DNA of 10,950 nt from CAYGZM01 sp964354365 (GTDB lineage Bacteria; Planctomycetota; Phycisphaerae; Sedimentisphaerales; Anaerobacaceae), in contig CAYGZM010000126.1 in assembly GCA_964354365.1 (NCBI GenBank), positions 1 to 10,950 of the forward strand, read 5' to 3'. The position numbers and the translations under genes were made by a program. Under the pieces are notes generated by a model. The model saw only the letters and a program-made list of their open reading frames with translations, was not told the origin of the DNA and did not search any database. Position 1 is the stretch's first letter. Each line of letters opens with the position of its first letter. This document shows, one piece after another, positions 1 through 6,904 of the stretch.

Positions 1-74
1 TAAAGCCACATAAAACCGGTCCCGTCCCCAACTTGCAGGCCCAAACGGAACAGAACCCGGGCAAACAACCTATT

Positions 75-152
75 CTATTCTACCACATAAACGACCCTGC
101 CGTCAATGCCTTTCTGACGGAAATAGTCGATAAATTCTCTGTCGCAAAGCCT
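75..152 (-). pseudogene. Possible C-terminal remnant of a decayed gene
   Basis: A short minus-strand open frame, closed upstream by a TAG and ending in TAG at 77-75. It reads as a plausible protein tail (DREFIDYFRQKGIDGRVVYV...) with the charged and hydrophobic mix of a real C-terminus. It has no start codon and no ribosome binding site. A second protein-like open frame without a start lies just upstream on the same strand (189-380) in another frame. One inference is that both come from a gene broken by frameshifts; the other is chance. No family was recognised. Low confidence. Confidence 0.22.
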
Positions 153-188
153 CTATACTGCCGAGCGGCCGACAGGGTCGAGTGAAAA

Positions 189-380
189 TCATAGGTCATA
201 TAGCTCAAATATGAGCATACATCCCATCTTCGGACAGAAAAACGGCTCACTTGTTGTAACTGTGCCCCTAACCAGATTGTCGAGATGGTCACTGTAAAAC
301 TCCGCAGTTATTGGACTTAGCAACGTATCAAAGCCGCCCCTCGCGGGCTTTGAAGCATTTAGTAGGCAGCCTGAAAATTG
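189..380 (-). pseudogene. Start-less open frame, possible upstream part of the same remnant
   Basis: On the minus strand 63 codons are open between a TAG and a TGA (191-189). The translation contains stretches such as FDTLLSPITAEFYSDHLD and a hydrophobic end (MGCMLIFEL). No ATG or GTG opens it; the only candidate is a TTG about 20 codons in. The hairpin at 329-352 lies inside this stretch. It could be a broken gene piece, a repeat family copy or chance. I do not recognise the protein. Confidence 0.15.
329..352. repeat. Hairpin (inverted repeat), possible terminator without U-run
   Basis: The arms CAAAGCC (329-335) and GGCTTTG (346-352) pair perfectly over 7 bp. The stem extends by G336-C344 and C337-G343 with G345 bulged, around a 5-nt loop. 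Neither strand has a clear T-run after it, so a canonical rho-independent terminator is not supported. It could serve transcription ending at the left edge, or simply be a structured repeat. Confidence 0.4.
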
Positions 381-518
381 CTACTGGCACATCGTGCAAA
401 CAAGACATATACTGACGGGGGCCTTTGCACCCGGCTATTGTGATTACGCAGAATCCTGGCGACTCGCACCTGCGGACTCGCCAAGCTGCGACATCACATA
501 GCATACAGTGTGCCTTTT
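381..518. other. Intergenic upstream region of the hydrolase pair, no gene seen
   Basis: Both strands lack an open frame with a start and ribosome binding site. A loose direct repeat (GACTCGC near 460-466 and 475-481) is visible. No convincing -35/-10 pair was found, so the promoter of the downstream hydrolase operon could not be placed. Confidence 0.4.
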
Positions 519-523
519 AGGAG
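519..523 (+). promoter_or_regulatory. Ribosome binding site of the GHL10-like gene
   Basis: AGGAG lies 6 nt before ATG 530. It fixes that start, which also places a signal peptide at the N-terminus. Confidence 0.75.
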
Positions 524-529
524 CATACA

Positions 530-2989
530 ATGTTCGACCGTTTTACAGTCGCCCCCTTCATCGTCTTTATCGTCTCATCTCTCGCCATATCACAATCTGC
601 CCCGCCGATTCCCCCGACCGACTACGAGATGGTCGATGACCTGTCATATTCTCAGCAGGTCGCTCAAGAGGCTTGGCAACCGATGGCGGGCAGTCAACCC
701 GTGTCCATAGCCGATATTGACGGCAAGAAGGCCCTTCGGATGCCCTGCAACTTCCGGGGTAACAGGATTGAGCGGGCATCGTGGGATCGGCAGCTCAAGC
801 TGGACCTGACTATGTGCCAGGGCATGCAGTTCCTGTTCTACTGCCGCGATGCGTCGCCTGTGGCGCATTTCAGCTTCTATTTCCACAGCGGCGACGGATG
901 GTACGCCGGCGGATTTGACGCCCCGGCCCCGGCTGGATGGGGCGCCGTCACGGTTCACAAAAGCGCCATGCGGATTGAAGGACGTCCGGCCGGATGGGGC
1001 AAAGTCGATACCATCCGAATCTCCGCGTGGAAAGGCGGAGACGTTGACACCGAGTTCTACATTACAGCGCTCGGACTGTTCGGAACGAACAGCGAAATCG
1101 TCGTTGGTCGCGGCGATTCGGCAGGCAACTCCTCGCCCGACGAGCTCAAGGCCGCCGAGCAATACGCCGACATTACGGCCCGGCTTCTCGACCGAGCAGG
1201 TCTGGCATACATTGTCGTCGGCGACCTGGACATCACGGCTGAAAGACTGAAGGAAACCAAGCTCATAATCCTGCCCTACAATCCAATGATGCCGGACGAC
1301 GTCGCAAAAGAGATTGCCGAGTTTCTCAGGGCAGGCGGCAAACTAATAGCCTGCTACACCCTGCCGAATACCCTCGAGCCGCTCGTCGGCATCCGAAAAG
1401 GCCCGCACGTTCGCCAGAAGCACCCGGGCTGGTTTGCATCGATTCGCCCCTCCGAGCAGCCTCTCGAAGGTATGCCGGACAAGACCGACCAGGCCTCGTG
1501 GAACATACAAGAGGCATCGGCTGTCGAAGGGCAAAGCCGCGTCGCCGCCTGGTGGCACAACAAGGAAGGTCAATCGACCGGACAAGCCGCGGTCCTCATC
1601 AGCAGCAACTGCGCCTATCTGACGCACGTTCTGCTCGCCGACGATTCGGCCAACAAGCTGCAGCTGCTCCTGGCTATGGTCGGCAGCCTCTCGCCGCAAT
1701 TGTGGGACCGGGCAGCAAAGAACCGGATCGACCAAATCGGTCGGTTCGGCCCGTACAACGGATTTGACTCGGCCAAAGTCAACATAGAACAGCTCGCTGG
1801 AACGGACAATTCGGCCCTGCCGGTTCTCAAACAGGCCTGCGAGCTTAGGGAGCAAGCTGTGCGATTGCTGGGCGAACGCAAGTTCTCGCAGGCCATTTTG
1901 ACATCGGAGAAGGCACGCGAGAGTATGATCGAGGCGTATTGCCTTGCTCAGAGGCCCCTGGCCGGCGAGCATCGTGCGTTCTGGTGTCACAGCGCGTTCG
2001 GCGTGGAGGGTATGACCTGGGACCAGGCCATCAAGCTGCTCGCCGACAACGGCTTCACCGCTATCCTGCCAAATATGCTCTGGGGCGGCGTCGCCTTTTA
2101 CGAGAGCGACGTATTGCCGAGGGCCGAGGCGGTGCGCGAAAAAGGCGACCAGATTCGGCTCTGTGTGGAGGCCTGCAAGAAGTACGGCGTCCAATGCCAT
2201 ATATGGAAGGTCAACTACAATATGGGCTGGGCGACGGACAAGAAGTTCATGGCTGAAATGAAGTCGCAGGGTCGAACGCAGGTCAACTACGACGGCTCGC
2301 CCAACGACCGATGGCTCTGTCCATCCCACCCGGACAATCAGAAATTAGAGATCGACTCGATGCTCGAAATCGCCCGCAAGTACGACGTTGCCGGGCTGCA
2401 TTTCGATTACATCCGCTATCCCGGCGACGAGTGCTGCTTCTGCAACGGCTGTCGGAAGCGGTTCGAGAGCGCCATCGGTGCGCAGGTCACTAACTGGCCG
2501 AGCGACGTGCGAAACGACGAGCGTTTCCGAGAAAAATGGCTCGATTTCAGGCGGCAACAGATTACCTCGGTCGTGGCCGCCGTCGCCGAACAGGCAAAGA
2601 AAATCAGGCCCAATATCAAGGTATCCGCCGCGGTCTTTGGAAACTGGCCCGCCGACCGGGACTCCATCGGTCAGGACTGGAAGGTCTGGTGCGACATGGG
2701 ATACCTGGACTTCGTCTGCCCGATGGACTACACGCCGTCGAGCGGCGCCTTCCAGCGCATGGTTGAGCAGCAGCTTGCCTGGACGGGCAAAGTGCCCTGC
2801 TATCCCGGTATCGGCTTGGGCGTCTGGCCCGACCCCACCGATATCTGCAAGCTCATCGAGCAGATAAACGCGACCCGACAGCTCAAGACGGGCGGCTTTA
2901 CAATCTTCAACTACGGACCCGCCCAGGCGTCTGAAGTCTTGCCCAGCCTTGGAAAAGGCATAACGCGAAAGTCAGCCGCCGCCCCGTGA
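530..2989 (+). CDS. Secreted multidomain glycoside hydrolase-like protein (GHL10 type)
   Basis: An 819-residue protein likely acting outside the cytoplasm. Residues 1-24 form a signal peptide (hydrophobic VAPFIVFIVSSLAI, then SQSAPP). Residues ~30-190 look like a beta-sandwich, carbohydrate-binding-like module rich in aromatic and Gly residues. Residues ~205-390 look like a Rossmann/glutamine-amidotransferase-like or beta-galactosidase trimerisation-like domain (LIILPYNPMMPDDVAKEI, FLRAGGKLIACY). A helical linker (~430-475) leads to a TIM-barrel region (~480-800) typical of the GHL10 family (PF02638): GLHFDYIRYP at 622-631, a Cys cluster (C635, C636, C638, C641), and PMDY at 731-734. D626 is a candidate catalytic acidic residue by family analogy. 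GHL10 proteins are predicted glycosidases with few characterised members, so the substrate is unknown. The 37-bp gap to the next hydrolase gene suggests one operon. Confidence 0.85.
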   Translation: MFDRFTVAPFIVFIVSSLAISQSAPPIPPTDYEMVDDLSYSQQVAQEAWQPMAGSQPVSIADIDGKKALRMPCNFRGNRIERASWDRQLKLDLTMCQGMQFLFYCRDASPVAHFSFYFHSGDGWYAGGFDAPAPAGWGAVTVHKSAMRIEGRPAGWGKVDTIRISAWKGGDVDTEFYITALGLFGTNSEIVVGRGDSAGNSSPDELKAAEQYADITARLLDRAGLAYIVVGDLDITAERLKETKLIILPYNPMMPDDVAKEIAEFLRAGGKLIACYTLPNTLEPLVGIRKGPHVRQKHPGWFASIRPSEQPLEGMPDKTDQASWNIQEASAVEGQSRVAAWWHNKEGQSTGQAAVLISSNCAYLTHVLLADDSANKLQLLLAMVGSLSPQLWDRAAKNRIDQIGRFGPYNGFDSAKVNIEQLAGTDNSALPVLKQACELREQAVRLLGERKFSQAILTSEKARESMIEAYCLAQRPLAGEHRAFWCHSAFGVEGMTWDQAIKLLADNGFTAILPNMLWGGVAFYESDVLPRAEAVREKGDQIRLCVEACKKYGVQCHIWKVNYNMGWATDKKFMAEMKSQGRTQVNYDGSPNDRWLCPSHPDNQKLEIDSMLEIARKYDVAGLHFDYIRYPGDECCFCNGCRKRFESAIGAQVTNWPSDVRNDERFREKWLDFRRQQITSVVAAVAEQAKKIRPNIKVSAAVFGNWPADRDSIGQDWKVWCDMGYLDFVCPMDYTPSSGAFQRMVEQQLAWTGKVPCYPGIGLGVWPDPTDICKLIEQINATRQLKTGGFTIFNYGPAQASEVLPSLGKGITRKSAAAP

Positions 2990-3014
2990 CAACAAATCAC
3001 AAAACCTATTAACC

Positions 3015-3018
3015 GGAG
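3015..3018 (+). promoter_or_regulatory. Ribosome binding site of the DUF5060 hydrolase gene
   Basis: GGAG lies 8 nt before ATG 3027, inside the 37-bp gap between the two hydrolase genes. No terminator-like hairpin is seen in this gap, which supports co-transcription. Confidence 0.6.
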
Positions 3019-3026
3019 ATGAAACA

Positions 3027-5204
3027 ATGCCTACAAGAACATCCTGGATATCCGCGGTGACACTCTTGTGCGTCACCTCAATCGTGTACGCCGGCGCCTC
3101 GCGGAATTCCGGCAAGCCCGGTCTTAAAGTGGCCCACACACAGAACACCCGCACCATCCCGGCCTACGAAGTGTTCGAAATAACGTTCGAGCACGAGAAC
3201 GAATACGCAGAGGCCTTCTTCGATGTCACTATCGATGCCGTATTCACGTCCCCGTCGAAAGAACAGATGAAAGTCGGCGGATTCCACTACGGCTCTTCGT
3301 CAGGCCCCAAAATCCACAAACAAACGAATGGACAGCGCCAGCAAGTGACATACGAATTTGACAAACAGAACCTCTGGAAGGCCCGGTTCGCACCGGCAGA
3401 AATCGGCAAATGGACGTACAGCTTCACCTTCACAAATCAAGAAGGACAAAAGGCGTCCGGCCGGGGCGACTTTCTCTGCGTGAAGGGGCGAAAACCGAAT
3501 CCCGGATTTCTCCGCCGGCATCCGACGAATCCGTTTCGATTTGTCTTTGACGACGGCAGCGCGTACTTTCCCATCGGCGTCCAGGACTGCTGGGGCGACA
3601 ATTCAGGAACCGGCTCGATCCTGAACCAGTGCTCGATGGAAGGGCCTTTCCGCACGGACCTCAAAGACCCGCCTGCCCTGCCGCCGGGGCCGCTGTTCGT
3701 TCGCGGGCCCGCCAACAACCCGCAAAACGCCGACGTCTATTTCCGCTACTTCTCCCAATGTGGATTCAACCTCTACCGCTACTCCCAGCAAAACTGCTCA
3801 TTCCCGCTCAACCACGACCTCAACAAGTATCTCGTTCAGGAAGGCGTGATGACCGATGAGCTGCTAGTCTGCGCCCGCAAGTATGGTTTTCGCATCTTCT
3901 ACGGCATCTTCGGATTTCAGAATGTCTTCAATGATGACGCCCAGAGCGAAGAGAATATGGCCAAAGTCAAAAGGTTCATCAAATACAGCGTCGATCGATG
4001 GGGCGCGTACGCGGACTTTTGGGAATTCCTGAACGAGCAGAAGGCTAACGACCATTGGTACGAGATAACGATCCCCTATCTCAAGTCGATAGACCCGTAT
4101 CATCATCCAATAACAACAAGCTGGGAGCGTCCGGAGCTGCCGGGCATTGAAATCAACGCGCCGCACTGGTACGAGCGGGAAGATGAGCTGCAATCCGATG
4201 CCGTCACCGCTTCGCGCGCCAAGGACTGGAAAAAGCACAATAAGCCCGTTGTCGTCGGGGAACAGGGCAATCACGTTGACACGCGAAATCGTCCGCTCGG
4301 GGTCGGCGGGGTATGGGACGACCGCTCCGCCCTGCGGATGCGAATCCGAAACTGGACGGCGCTCTTCAACGAGATAGCATTTATCTTCTGGAACACGAGC
4401 TACGCCAGAGACGGGCACAATATGAACATCTGGCTCGGCCCAAAAGAACGCGAGTACGTCCGGGCAATGCAGGATTTCGCCTACCGCCTCGACAGGGACG
4501 TTCGCATAATCCCCGTGACGGTCTCCGACCCGCACGCCGTCCGCGCCTACGCCCTGACCTCGCAAGAGCGGGCCGGAGTCTATCTGCACCATTTCGCCGA
4601 CCATACCAGCCCTGTAAGAGGTCTCAAGGTCACTTTGGAGGCGCCGAAGGCCGCTAAGGCGTATTGGTACTCCCCCGAAAACGCCGAGATTCTTGGAAGC
4701 GTCAACGCACAAAAAGGGACAAACACGTTCGAAGTCCCGCAATTCGTTGTCGATCTTGCACTTCTTGTCACGCCGGACGGCCCGCCCGACATCGACAAGG
4801 ACGGCATTTCTAACGATCTCGACCCGGACGACGATAACGACGGCGTACCCGACCGGAAGGATGCTTTTCCACTTGAACGCGAGGAGTGGCAGGACAAGGA
4901 TGGGGACCTCATCGGCGACAACCTCGACGCCGACGACGACGGCGACGGCATTGCCGACGATACAGACAAGAACGGCATCCCCGACTGCGATGAGCTCGAC
5001 TTCGACGGCGACGGGGTGGACCGTGCAAAATCGGTTCCTTGGGACGTCTTTCCCTTCGACCCGAAAGAATGGCAGGATACCGACGGCGACGGCATAGGCG
5101 ACAACGCCGACCCCGACGACGACAACGACGGCTGGACCGACGAGCAGGAGAACAAAAGCGGCACAAACCCATTGGACAAACTGAGCTTCCCAAAGAAGAC
5201 GTAG
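3027..5204 (+). CDS. Secreted DUF5060-type glycoside hydrolase with thrombospondin type 3 repeats
   Basis: A 725-residue protein. Residues 1-22 are a signal peptide (hydrophobic WISAVTLLCVTSIVYAGA). Residues ~38-155 match the DUF5060 beta-sandwich pattern (YEVFEITFEHENEY, WKARFAPAEIGKWTYSF). Residues ~155-495 form a TIM-barrel of the DUF4038/apiosidase-like, clan GH-A kind. E337 in WEFLNEQ is a likely acid/base and E412 in VVVGEQG a likely nucleophile, inferred from clan architecture. Residues ~500-582 resemble the small beta domain (PF12904-like) that usually follows such barrels. The end (~587-725) is acidic, with DxDxDG thrombospondin type 3-like repeats; two near-identical blocks with FP..EWQD.DGD.IGDN lie 61 residues apart. 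These are expected to bind calcium and may form a stalk or surface anchor. It probably degrades a plant- or algal-type polysaccharide; the substrate is unknown. Confidence 0.85.
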   Translation: MPTRTSWISAVTLLCVTSIVYAGASRNSGKPGLKVAHTQNTRTIPAYEVFEITFEHENEYAEAFFDVTIDAVFTSPSKEQMKVGGFHYGSSSGPKIHKQTNGQRQQVTYEFDKQNLWKARFAPAEIGKWTYSFTFTNQEGQKASGRGDFLCVKGRKPNPGFLRRHPTNPFRFVFDDGSAYFPIGVQDCWGDNSGTGSILNQCSMEGPFRTDLKDPPALPPGPLFVRGPANNPQNADVYFRYFSQCGFNLYRYSQQNCSFPLNHDLNKYLVQEGVMTDELLVCARKYGFRIFYGIFGFQNVFNDDAQSEENMAKVKRFIKYSVDRWGAYADFWEFLNEQKANDHWYEITIPYLKSIDPYHHPITTSWERPELPGIEINAPHWYEREDELQSDAVTASRAKDWKKHNKPVVVGEQGNHVDTRNRPLGVGGVWDDRSALRMRIRNWTALFNEIAFIFWNTSYARDGHNMNIWLGPKEREYVRAMQDFAYRLDRDVRIIPVTVSDPHAVRAYALTSQERAGVYLHHFADHTSPVRGLKVTLEAPKAAKAYWYSPENAEILGSVNAQKGTNTFEVPQFVVDLALLVTPDGPPDIDKDGISNDLDPDDDNDGVPDRKDAFPLEREEWQDKDGDLIGDNLDADDDGDGIADDTDKNGIPDCDELDFDGDGVDRAKSVPWDVFPFDPKEWQDTDGDGIGDNADPDDDNDGWTDEQENKSGTNPLDKLSFPKKT

Positions 5205-5361
5205 CTTCGCTATGGAGTTTATCTGAGCGTGGCCCAATTCGGCGGGGCCGGGCCGGCATATTGCCGGCGTCATTCGAGCAGATTCTCACGCCCGAAGTGA
5301 TGCGAATCAGCAGCGTCATCGCGGAAAACGCAGCTCATTCCAAGATTGTTCTTCAAAAGGA
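5205..5361. other. Intergenic spacer between the hydrolase operon and tRNA-Lys
   Basis: No gene with a start and ribosome binding site is seen. The spacer contains the perfect hairpin at 5252-5268 and ends in the tRNA promoter. The frame running through the hairpin (reading GRAGILPAS) is an overlap of the preceding gene's other frame and not a separate gene. Confidence 0.5.
5252..5268. repeat. Perfect short hairpin downstream of the hydrolase operon
   Basis: GCCGGCA (5252-5258) and TGCCGGC (5262-5268) are exact reverse complements around a TAT loop. The hairpin is 48 bp after the stop of the DUF5060 gene, so it could protect or end that transcript. The following bases are not T-rich, so a classical intrinsic terminator is not supported. 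A dispersed REP-like palindrome is an alternative. Confidence 0.5.
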
Positions 5362-5390
5362 TTGACAGCCTTTCGCGCAGGGCCTATACT
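5362..5390 (+). promoter_or_regulatory. Sigma70-type promoter of tRNA-Lys
   Basis: The -35 box TTGACA (5362-5367) matches consensus exactly. The spacer is 17 bp and the -10 box TATACT (5385-5390) differs from consensus at one position. The predicted start is near 5397, about 12 nt before the mature tRNA. The discriminator after the -10 box is GC-rich (CGCGCG), as in stable-RNA promoters under stringent control; that regulation is inferred. Confidence 0.85.
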
Positions 5391-5408
5391 CGCGCGACTG
5401 TAAAAGCC

Positions 5409-5481
5409 GGGAGTGTAGCTCAGTTGGTAGAGCAACGGCCTTTTAAGCCGTAGGTCTTGGGTTCGAGTCCCAACACTCTCA
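5409..5481 (+). tRNA. tRNA-Lys (anticodon UUU)
   Basis: A full cloverleaf can be folded by eye. The acceptor arms GGGAGTG (5409-5415) and CACTCTC (5474-5480) pair over 7 bp with one G-U pair, and the discriminator is A5481. The D-stem is GCTC/GAGC (5418-5421, 5430-5433). The anticodon stem ACGGC/GCCGT encloses the loop CTTTTAA with anticodon TTT at 5442-5444. The variable loop is AGGTC, and the T-arm is TTGGG-TTCGAGT-CCCAA. The 3' CCA is not encoded and must be added after transcription. It reads AAA and, by wobble, AAG lysine codons. Confidence 0.97.
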
Positions 5482-5696
5482 TTCTCGCCCCCGCTGGCAT
5501 GCGGTTTCCAACTGCTCAATCATCACGGGCTTGGACCCTCAAAGCCGTGCACTTTTTCCCGCTTTGTGTATTTCCCTTTGGCGAAGTTCACCTTGCTGCG
5601 TCTCTTTTTGCGCCTCCAATGCTTTACATTTGAGTGAGAGGTGGGCCGTGAACAGGGGAAATAAGTCTGGCATCCCAAGATTGTTATTGTTTCTTG
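5482..5696. other. Spacer after tRNA-Lys, possible weak terminator
   Basis: No supported gene is present; the longest plus-strand open frame here (5531-5740) needs a TTG start and runs through the next gene's promoter. A weak terminator-like structure is visible: GGCTT (5528-5532) pairs with AAGCC (5542-5546), and TTTTT follows at 5553-5557, 6 nt after the stem. The region from ~5550 to 5640 is pyrimidine-rich on the plus strand. Confidence 0.35.
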
Positions 5697-5725
5697 TTGA
5701 CAATCGCAGGGCGATGGAGTATATG
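5697..5725 (+). promoter_or_regulatory. Sigma70-type promoter of the triple-repeat secreted protein
   Basis: TTGACA (5697-5702) is a perfect -35 box, followed by a 17-bp spacer and TATATG (5720-5725), which matches four of six -10 positions. This would give a leader of about 30 nt before ATG 5762. It shows that this gene can be transcribed independently of the upstream hydrolases and tRNA. Confidence 0.65.
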
Positions 5726-5747
5726 AGGGCGTTTGATTAACCTTTTT

Positions 5748-5753
5748 AGGAGG
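5748..5753 (+). promoter_or_regulatory. Strong ribosome binding site
   Basis: AGGAGG, a perfect Shine-Dalgarno core, lies 8 nt before ATG 5762. It suggests high translation of the secreted repeat protein. Confidence 0.85.
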
Positions 5754-5761
5754 AATACGTT

Positions 5762-6811
5762 ATGAAGCAGCGAACATTTCAACGGACAATCGGGATTCTT
5801 GCGTTTGTGGCCCTGCTGGCACCCGTGGCCCAGGCATCGGCCGGCGCGGCAAAGAAAGGAATTACAGGAGACTGGCAGGTCACGGTGGATTTCGAGGGCC
5901 GCAAGATGACCTCGATCCTGTCGCTCTCGCAGGACAAGGAGGGCAAGCCCGCCGTGCCGGGTAAGCTCACCGGCAAGTGGATCAGCTTCTGGGGAGTCAC
6001 CGAACTAAGAGACCTCAAGTACGAAGGCAAGCAGCTCAGCTTTCTGCAGGTCTATCAAATGGGCGAGAATGAAACGAGGGTGAATTTCACAGGAACAATC
6101 GAGAAGCAAAAGCTCTCAGGGGTGCTGTCGAGCGACAGGGGGGAGTCAAAGGTCGAGGGCAAACGCATAATTGCGATGCCGGCGGCGATGGGAAGCTGGG
6201 ACGTGAAGGTCAAGGCGGCCGAGCGTGAATTCACCGGGACGCTCATTATAAAGGCGGACAAGGAAGACGATCCCAACGCGCCGGGTAAGCCCGCCGGGGC
6301 GGGCAAGCTCGTCGGCGAGTGGCAAAGCGAGCGGGGCGAGCACGAGATTACAAACGTGAGCTTCAAAGGCGGCAAGCTGACTTTCAATCGCAAAAGTAAA
6401 ATCGACGATCGGCAGTGGGAATCAACATTCGCCGGAACGGTCAAAGGGCATACGCTTTCCGGCGTATTCAAGAGCGAACGGGGCGAGAGCACGGCAGAGG
6501 GAGCACGCATCGGAGCGGCCCTTGTGGGCAAGTGGGAACTCGAGATCACATCGGAGCGCGGCACTCGCACGCAACTGCTGCAAGTCAACCCGGATTTGAG
6601 CGGGTTGTACGGCTCAACCGCCGTTAAAAAAGTCGATTTCAAAGACGGCCAGGCAGCCTTCAATATAGCGCTGGAGTTCGGCGAGCAAAAATTCGAGATC
6701 GACTTCAAAGGCAAACTGGAGGACAAGAAGCTCACCGGAGAGCTGACTACTTCAAGAGGCACGCAAAAGGTCATCGGCAAGAAAATCGTTCCGGCGGCCA
6801 AGAAGGGCTGA
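5762..6811 (+). CDS. Secreted protein of unknown function with three beta-rich repeats
   Basis: A 349-residue protein. Residues 1-28 are a signal peptide (basic MKQRTFQR, hydrophobic IGILAFVALLAPV, then AQASAGAA as the cleavage region), so it is exported. The mature part consists of three related units at ~35-136, 143-250 and 255-342. Each opens with G.W...V/I, has a central K..G..L.F block and closes with a [KT]L[ST]G.....RG.....G..I segment, for example LSGVLSSDRGESKVEG, LSGVFKSERGESTAEG and LTGELTTSRGTQKVIG. Alternating hydrophobic residues predict mostly antiparallel beta strands, perhaps a small barrel per unit. It is rich in Lys and Glu and has no Cys in the mature part. No catalytic motif is seen and I do not recognise the family; ligand binding or envelope structure are guesses. 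It has its own promoter and a very strong ribosome binding site. Confidence 0.8.
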   Translation: MKQRTFQRTIGILAFVALLAPVAQASAGAAKKGITGDWQVTVDFEGRKMTSILSLSQDKEGKPAVPGKLTGKWISFWGVTELRDLKYEGKQLSFLQVYQMGENETRVNFTGTIEKQKLSGVLSSDRGESKVEGKRIIAMPAAMGSWDVKVKAAEREFTGTLIIKADKEDDPNAPGKPAGAGKLVGEWQSERGEHEITNVSFKGGKLTFNRKSKIDDRQWESTFAGTVKGHTLSGVFKSERGESTAEGARIGAALVGKWELEITSERGTRTQLLQVNPDLSGLYGSTAVKKVDFKDGQAAFNIALEFGEQKFEIDFKGKLEDKKLTGELTTSRGTQKVIGKKIVPAAKKG

Positions 6812-6904
6812 TCCGGCCTCGGTCAAACGCGGCTGTTGTGCACGCACGTACTTCGGCGCAGTTGCCCGGAGTGCCGCGCGTGAAAACGGATGAGATGTCT
6901 CTGA

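Noticed and set aside
1343..2329. Long minus-strand open frame (328 codons) opposite the GHL10-like gene
   Set aside because: It lies wholly within a gene with a signal peptide, ribosome binding site and family motifs. Its translation shows no family feature, and long antisense frames are common in GC-rich coding DNA.
4785..5140. CRISPR-like or tandem DNA repeat in the GAC-rich stretch
   Set aside because: The repetition is codon-level, from Asp-rich calcium-type protein repeats, with no regular spacer-repeat pattern.
3864..5273. Very long minus-strand open frame (469 codons) opposite the DUF5060 gene
   Set aside because: It mirrors the sense gene's codon pattern. The valine-rich repeats in its translation are the antisense of the Asp-rich calcium-type repeats, and it has no supported start.
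5531..5740. Plus-strand open frame of 69 codons between tRNA-Lys and the repeat protein
   Set aside because: It needs a TTG start without a ribosome binding site and runs through the promoter of the next gene. The composition is not protein-like.
6055..6801. Minus-strand frame of 248 codons opposite the triple-repeat protein
   Set aside because: It is rich in Ser, Leu and Pro, as expected for the antisense of a Lys/Glu/Gly-rich gene. The sense frame has a signal peptide, a strong ribosome binding site and internal repeats.
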